Source of the DNA: Dimorphilus gyrociliatus
Lineage: Eukaryota; Annelida; Polychaeta; Dinophilidae
NCBI GenBank assembly: GCA_904063045.1
Contig: CAJFCJ010000019.1
Span: 2,858,684 to 2,922,683, forward strand
Direction of reading: 5' to 3'
DNA: 64,000 nt
A program made the position numbers and the translations under genes. The notes under the pieces are model-generated. The model worked only from the letters and a program-made list of their open reading frames with translations. It searched no databases and was not told the origin of the DNA. Of this stretch, positions 58,851-64,000 are shown in pieces. How positions within the stretch are numbered: the first letter of the stretch is position 1; every line of letters begins with the position of its first letter.

Positions 58851-60324
58851 TCATTCGTTCGAATCGTCTTTAGCAATTTCTATATTTAGAAATGAACATT
58901 TTCGAACTAATTTTTTTTTATATAGCCAAAATATTTCGGCATAAAAGCGTTAATAAACTAAAGTAAGTATATACACGTATATGCTAATAATGAGAGAATG
59001 GAATTTATATAATATTGTCATAAATCTTTTCAGTAATGTTATTGTACAAAGTTAAGTACAACAATTCGTTTCGTTTTGTGGATTATACTCTAAACTTACC
59101 CTCTTCTATAGGACTATGTCTTTTAGAATTTGCAGTCTGGATACGTGAAGTTTTTTTACTTTCTATTACTTCGTCCAATTTCAACCTGTTTGAACAATCA
59201 GTCTATTGTCTGAGCAAATCCAGACGTTTATAGTCATTACTAAATATACTGACCTATCTGATTTTTCGTCTCCGATTATACTACCTTCAATAGGCTGAGG
59301 AAGAAACACTTCAGACGGTTTATAATTGGTATAAGGGTTGTTGTATTCCTCTTTACTCCCCAGGACAGCTTGTATCATATTCAATACAAGAGCCTTTTCT
59401 GTTTTAGTATATATATATACAGTATATATATTAGATTAATTTTTTTCAAGTGAAAATGATAAAACAACCTCTGTCTCCAGCAGACACTAGCCAAGCTTGA
59501 ACAGAATTGATATCATCTGTTTGTAATATTTGGCAGAGCATCTGGAAGATTGCACTTTCTTTGTCGTTTTCTTCAACGATATGATCAAATCTATGGAATA
59601 AACGATCTTTTCTTGTGCCAGGTCGACTACTTGCAGGAATTATGCGACCTGTCTCTGTAGAGTATTGCGTCTTTACTCTCGTTCCCGGACGAGAACAATG
59701 ACTTTGTGGCTTTGACGTATTGGGAGTTTTCTGTCTTGAAGCCGTTGAACGAGCTGGAGAGGCTTTACCACTTCCAGTCTGATGTATTTGCGGTAAATTT
59801 TGTTTCGGAGCTACATTGTATGCAGCATCAGTTAAAGCCCTTAATTCGTCTCTCCAGGCTTCCGTTACTGGTACTAATCCAACATGCGGTACTGCTTTTT
59901 CCCTAAATACTCTCATATTCAAGTTTCCTCCTAAATGATGCTGTAATCCACTGATAGTATCAACCGTATACTTATACGGATCTTGAAATCTATCTGCATT
60001 TACGGGAATTTTCATTTTCTGTTGTTGAAAGTTATTGGGCGGGAAAGATAATTTATATCTTGGTGATGCAAAATAACCATCATCATTAACCGTGCAGATC
60101 GGAATATCCAACAAGCCAGGCATATGCCTCACTCTGCTTGGATGCGGGTTATGACGCGCGAAGAAAGAATTAAAGCTCAAGTTTCCGAATCGGGCTTGAC
60201 TTCCCGGCCTAGACAATCTTTCCATTCCTTGTTTCTTAAATGCTTCATCGACAAGGTTTTGTCTCAAATTTCCTCGTACTATTAATGGCCCATTTGTAGG
60301 CCGAAACACTTCGGAGTCGTTCAT
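58851..60324 (-). CDS. TBATA: TBATA/SPATIAL-family protein
   Basis: Four exons on the minus strand: 60324..59469, 59398..59254, 59185..59100, 58879..58851; 371 residues with consistent phases, the last exon being 29 bases. The family core is RFGNLSFNSFFARHNPHPSR, VRHMPGLLDIPICTVNDDGY and YKLSFPPNN. TBATA (Spatial) is expressed in thymus, brain and testis in vertebrates and is found across animals with motile cilia. The middle is Ser/Pro/Arg-rich and disordered. The extra C-terminal exons are acidic/basic (PIEEEIAKDDSNE at the end). An RFX X-box 140 bases upstream supports expression in ciliated cells. The second intron end and last exon rest on splice phase only. Confidence 0.82.
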
Positions 60325-60463
60325 TCCTTTTGTTGGTAAATAACTTGAATTACGACCGCTTCGTCTTATTGAAAGGCAAATATATGATCACTAACCTTAC
60401 TTCGAGTGTTCTATGTAAATATATTCGCGCTCTCTGAGTCCGTCTCGAATTCAAAGATTCGGC

Positions 60464-60476
60464 GTTGCTTGGTGAC
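60464..60476 (-). promoter_or_regulatory. RFX X-box upstream of TBATA
   Basis: On the minus strand GTCACCAAGCAAC: both half sites of the RFX consensus GTNRCC(N0-3)RGYAAC with a one-base spacer, about 140 bases before the TBATA start. A CACGTG E-box lies eight bases further upstream (60482). Confidence 0.6.
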
Positions 60477-61191
60477 TTGCGTCACGTGATCACCTAGGGC
60501 GACGCTCTTTGAACGAAGCTAGGGAAATTTGTAACCTGCGAAAAAGTGAGTAGTGATTAAGCGATTTATGTATTTAAGTCCAAAGCGTCTATAATTGAAC
60601 TCCCTTTACAGCCTGTTCTAGCAATCGCTTAACATAAAGACCAGTATTTATATTCTGTATACTTTATATACATTTATATATAACTATATTATAAATACAC
60701 TATGCAGTATTAATTGTCTGATCGATATAACTAATAAGAAAGAGTGTATTCAAGCATTAACTGGATTTGCTCGTTAACGTTTGTCAATTTACATTGACTC
60801 TGTATTATTCTTTATTTTTCTAATCGATATTTAGACGTTTCATGAAGTGAAGGAATGGGGAAGATAGACAAAAAGAGAACATAACGCAGCTATAATTTTC
60901 ATCGATTTCAATAAATTCCATTACTGTACAGTCAACATTGATTCGCTTATTCGATTGAAAAGTCACGAAATCGACCGTAGGCGGCCGCTTTTATGAATTA
61001 ATCGCCTTTTTCTCCCTCACATTAGTTGTATATCTTCAAATAAGTACATATATAATATTTCGTAAATATTATGAATATTCAAAATTAAGTTATCACTTAA
61101 ATCTTCCAGATGGCGTATCTAATTACCCGTTCTGTATGAGTTTTCATATCGTTTAGTTATATTTTACCTTTATTCAATCGCTGTTAGAAAT
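60477..61191. other. Divergent promoter region, TBATA and homocysteine methyltransferase
   Basis: Head-to-head genes. It contains a GCGGCCGC palindrome near 60982 and a CTCF-like element at 61106-61117, 75 bases before the methyltransferase start. No coding frame. Confidence 0.5.
61106..61117 (+). promoter_or_regulatory. CTCF-like element
   Basis: CCAGATGGCGTA close upstream of the methyltransferase start. Confidence 0.4.
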
Positions 61192-62136
61192 ATGATTACA
61201 TGGCCAAAAAATTTAATACTAGATGGTGGTTTAACAACAACCCTTTCGTCTTATGGTATCACAGATGCCGAAAGTAATCCGCTGTTTGGTGCACATTTAA
61301 TAGAAACAAATCCTGATGCCATTTACCGACTTCATTTAGACTTTTTAGAAGCTGGTTCAAATATTATTGAAACAGCCACTTATCAAGGCAGTATTAAAGG
61401 CTTTAAACAGCATTTAAACGTCAGTGATCGAAGAGCTGAAGAACTACTTAGAGAAGGCGTAAATTTAGCACAGAGAGCGAAACGAGACTTTTGGTCAGGC
61501 ATTGATGACAAAGCGGCAAAGTTCGAACCGAAAATTGCAGGTTCTTTGGGGCCTTATGGAGCCCATCTGCTTGATGGTTCTGAATATACGGGCGATTATG
61601 TTCATAAAATAACTGATAGTCAGTTAAAAGATTGGCACCGGAAACAAATTACCCAGTTGGTAGCCGCAAACGTTGACATTCTAGGCTTCGACACGTTTCC
61701 CTCTTTAAAAGAAGCATTGTGTGTCGCTACTCTTTTGAATAGTGAATTTAAAGACGTATCAGCTTGGATCTCGTTCTCTTCTAAGGATGAAATAAACATT
61801 GCCGATGGAAACTCTTTTAAGACATGCGTTCAAGAATTATTACCATTCAAAAATATAGTTGGCTTCGGTGTAAATTGCTGTTCTCCACGAATCGTTGAAC
61901 CTTTAATGAAGAGTGTTATTGATATCGTACCCAAAGACCGTTATTTATTAGCTTATCCTAACAGCGGTGAAGAATGGCTGGCCAAAGATTGCCGTTGGGG
62001 AAGTGGCGAGGAGAAGGAAACGCCCATACATACGTTCATAAAAGGGTGGAAATCGTTAGGCGTAAACTGGATTGGAGGTTGCTGTCGTGTCAACCCGAGG
62101 GATATACGTTTAATTCATAGAGAAATGAGTTCGTAA
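61192..62136 (+). CDS. Homocysteine S-methyltransferase
   Basis: Intronless, 314 residues, full length for the MmuM/HMT1 type. It transfers a methyl group from S-methylmethionine (or SAM) to homocysteine, making methionine, in the cytosol. The fold's landmarks are in order: LILDGGLTTTL at the N-terminus, TATYQGS, GSLGPYGA, FDTFPSLKEA, then the zinc ligands Cys in GVNCCSP and the pair in GGCCRVNP, and the substrate region YPNSGEEW. All three zinc cysteines are present, so it should be active. In animals this is a BHMT-related gene; lack of introns and the MmuM-like length are common in invertebrates. AATAAA starts nine bases after the stop. Confidence 0.95.
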   Translation: MITWPKNLILDGGLTTTLSSYGITDAESNPLFGAHLIETNPDAIYRLHLDFLEAGSNIIETATYQGSIKGFKQHLNVSDRRAEELLREGVNLAQRAKRDFWSGIDDKAAKFEPKIAGSLGPYGAHLLDGSEYTGDYVHKITDSQLKDWHRKQITQLVAANVDILGFDTFPSLKEALCVATLLNSEFKDVSAWISFSSKDEINIADGNSFKTCVQELLPFKNIVGFGVNCCSPRIVEPLMKSVIDIVPKDRYLLAYPNSGEEWLAKDCRWGSGEEKETPIHTFIKGWKSLGVNWIGGCCRVNPRDIRLIHREMSS

Positions 62137-62145
62137 TTGTTTCAA

Positions 62146-62151
62146 AATAAA
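62146..62151 (+). terminator. Polyadenylation signal, methyltransferase
   Basis: AATAAA only nine bases beyond the stop codon, implying an extremely short 3'UTR. Confidence 0.6.
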
Positions 62152-62804
62152 GGACTTTAATGTTCAATGTCGCTTTGTTGCAATACTAAAAAGAAATACA
62201 TGTATATGTAACACCTAAGACCAGTAAAGCACCGCCGAAAATCTCCCAGGGTGAGACGCGCTCGTTGTGTAGAAGATTATTGCATAATATGTGTGGTGGC
62301 CGCTCACTAATTCAAACCTACCTCCTTCCTTCTCAAGCGGCCAATGTCGTGAAGAAGCGCAACAGATGCAGGAAACGACTGAACGTAATTGATCTGTGCG
62401 GGCTTGACGTCTCGCGTTAGAATCCGTACCCAAAAAATTTCTCACGAAATATTCAAAAGAAACCTACCGACATTTATGAATAATAGAAACGTTGTCAGCT
62501 GGTCTGCTGCTAAAGCTTTTTCCTAATCAATTATCTATTAGCCTCGAGTGTTTATTTACTGGCGTTGAAATTGCCAATGGAGGCTCGTGCCCTCAAGGCC
62601 TACGGCACGCGACGCCGTTATCTGATTCTAAGGTCCTTTACATGAACCGTACGTGTATCCCGTTGATTTCATCCATTATCATTCCTACCAAAATTTATAA
62701 AGCTAATTGACGTTCCTTATGAATACGCGCGCCATAGGACTATAATGGATGCTCATTTACAAGGAATTTGTGAGAAATCCAAGCTTAATTAAACACTCGA
62801 ACAG
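62152..62804. other. Intergenic, upstream of the Atonal-type gene
   Basis: No gene recognised. Open frames at 62215-62445 (-) and 62492-62710 (+) lack any family signature. Confidence 0.5.
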
Positions 62805-62834
62805 AGGCGGAGCTTGAATAAAAGGCGGGGCTTG
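62805..62834 (+). promoter_or_regulatory. Core promoter: GC-rich direct repeat around a TATA-like box
   Basis: AGGCGGAGCTTG (62805-62816) and AGGCGGGGCTTG (62823-62834) flank ATAAAAG (62819-62824). A start site about 30 bases downstream (near 62850) would favour ATG 62890 over the in-frame ATG 62836. Confidence 0.45.
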
Positions 62835-62889
62835 TATGGGCGACCCCTATCGACTAGACGCTCGTTTCCGCATTGATATTTCCCGAACG

Positions 62890-63198
62890 ATGGAAGGCGA
62901 ATGTTGGTGTCAATTTCAAGCGAATCCTCAGTTTTCAATAATGTCAACGAAAAAGAAACGTGGCCCTCCGAAACAAACAACAACAAAAGAAGTGGTAAAG
63001 AAAAGAAGGTTAGCAGCAAACGCCAGAGAACGAAAAAGAATGACTAGCTTAAATGTAGCGTTTGATAAATTGCGAGAAGTTGTCCCATCCATAAGTTCGG
63101 AGAGGAAGCTGAGTAAATATGAAACGCTGCAAATGGCTCAAAGTTATATTGCCGCATTAGAGAAATTACTACAAAATGCGGACGGAAGTTCACCATGA
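62890..63198 (+). CDS. Atoh: Atonal-type bHLH transcription factor
   Basis: Intronless, 102 residues from ATG 62890 (120 if ATG 62836 were used). The C-terminal bHLH ([50 protein letters not shown]) has the Atonal-family marks: ANARER in the basic region and [12 protein letters not shown] opening helix 2. It resembles Atoh1 more than Neurogenin or NeuroD. It dimerises with a Daughterless/E protein on E-boxes to start sensory or secretory cell fates. The protein is reduced to little more than the bHLH with a short Lys/Pro-rich lead ([11 protein letters not shown]). I prefer the second ATG because a TATA-like box sits just upstream of the first. Confidence 0.9.
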   Translation: MEGECWCQFQANPQFSIMSTKKKRGPPKQTTTKEVVKKRRLAANARERKRMTSLNVAFDKLREVVPSISSERKLSKYETLQMAQSYIAALEKLLQNADGSSP

Positions 63199-64000
63199 TT
63201 TTACTTTTATCGACTGCATAGATTCTTTTTGTTACGAACATTTAAAAAATTTCTTTCTTTATTTGTCATTTCGCTTAATTTTTGTATTTTTCATACGTTT
63301 TTTAAATTTCTTCTTTGAGGAAAATTAATACAACAGAAGCTATTGCGTATGCGTGTGTAAATAACATGCTTCTCTTCCACGAACTACCTTAATTAATGAC
63401 ATAACTCAAATCGAATTGCGACAGGTAAGACGCATGTCAAGCCAGCATGACGCCACATTGATGATCACTTGTAGATTCTTTAAAAATTCTCATCATTTTC
63501 AGAGGCACATTTATACAAATGAAATAAATAGCAATGAACAAAGGCGTCTTTTACTCTTTGCATTCTTCAAAGAGATGTAATTTAGCGTCCTATTACAAAA
63601 AAAGTTTGTTATAATTGCTTGCGGGACAATCCATTAAAGAGGTAGGTCAAAGCTGATCGGACAAGACGTCAAGTAGGGAAGAAGAAGAGTTGGAGGTTAA
63701 GAAGGTCCACCTCCTCCTACGCTTGATAAATGCATCAAAAGAAAACGAGTATGTTTTTTCGCTTTTACCAATTGATTATTTTTGCGTGTTGCATTTTCGT
63801 CGATAGAATGTGTCATTATGTAATTCAATACAATCGTTTTGAAGTATAATTATAATAGATGGCGCTCTCTTTCGCGAAAAAAACAAAGGAACTTATAACG
63901 CAAGCTCAACGTAAATAAGCAGATTGGAAATGAAGCGTGATCTTATTCCGACTCACTGCTTTATCGGAATTAGAAGATACATGTCCTATAGGACTGTATT
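63199..64000. other. 3' flank of the Atonal-type gene to the window edge
   Basis: Probable 3'UTR, with AATAAA at 63533-63538, then non-coding DNA with a CTCF-like TAGATGGCGCT at 63856-63866. No further gene seen. Confidence 0.5.
63855..63868 (+). promoter_or_regulatory. CTCF-like element
   Basis: ATAGATGGCGCTCT downstream of the Atonal-type gene. Confidence 0.45.

Noticed and set aside
62836-62838. Upstream in-frame ATG for the Atonal-type gene
   Set aside because: Lies only about 12 bases after the TATA-like box, so probably before the transcription start; not excluded.
1-64000. CRISPR arrays, insertion sequences, viral or transposon genes
   Set aside because: No direct-repeat arrays, integrase, transposase or reverse-transcriptase motifs were seen on either strand.

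Overview
This window is nuclear DNA from a small-genome invertebrate animal. It is AT-rich, with intergenic DNA visibly poorer in G+C than exons. Coding exons are joined by very short GT-AG introns (mostly 40-80 bases), and several genes lie tail-to-tail only 150-170 bases apart. The gene content (ependymin-related secreted protein, SUEL-lectin receptor, Stum/SPEC3, CIB2, polycystin-1-like, Atonal, RasGRF) is bilaterian. The ependymin type and gene compactness fit a lophotrochozoan, for example a compact annelid such as Dimorphilus. That species idea is inference only.

Layout. 104-3523 (+): 3' part of a RasGRF gene. 3695-4812 (-): Stum/SPEC3 membrane protein, tail-to-tail with it. 5721-5793 (+): elongator tRNA-Met(CAU). 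7614-11984 (+): 11-exon PDZ-DH-PH RhoGEF. 15382-15657 (+): a candidate two-exon small basic protein. 16844-20619 (+): SUEL-lectin/CUB-like/sushi-like single-pass receptor. 22667-23404 (+): intronless, highly divergent forkhead factor. 23699-24700 (+): CIB2. 25014-34193 (+): 12-exon polycystin-1-like protein with GPS, PLAT and 11 predicted membrane segments. 34343-35152 (-): orphan type II membrane protein. 38258-39436 (-): rhodopsin-class GPCR. 40333-41120 (+): claudin-like four-pass protein. 44433-45962 (-): KEN-box nuclear orphan, first exon probably far upstream. 45963-53433: about 7.5 kb without a recognisable gene but with dense regulatory motifs. 53434-54726 (-): divergent mitotic cyclin whose destruction box is rebuilt across micro-exons. 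55531-56346 (-): ependymin-related secreted protein with a TATA box. 58851-60324 (-): TBATA/SPATIAL homologue with an RFX X-box in its promoter. 61192-62136 (+): homocysteine S-methyltransferase. 62890-63198 (+): Atonal-type bHLH.

How the genes relate. There is no operon. Several families here are tied to cilia or mechanosensation in other animals (Stum, CIB2, polycystin-1-like, TBATA, Atonal); this may be chance clustering. The most striking system-level signal is a family of about eleven intergenic elements matching the bilaterian CTCF core (TAGATGGCGC / CCAATAGGGGGCAG). They lie between genes and often near a promoter or a 3' end. All exon structures below were joined by hand from splice sites and reading-frame phase; no database search was possible.
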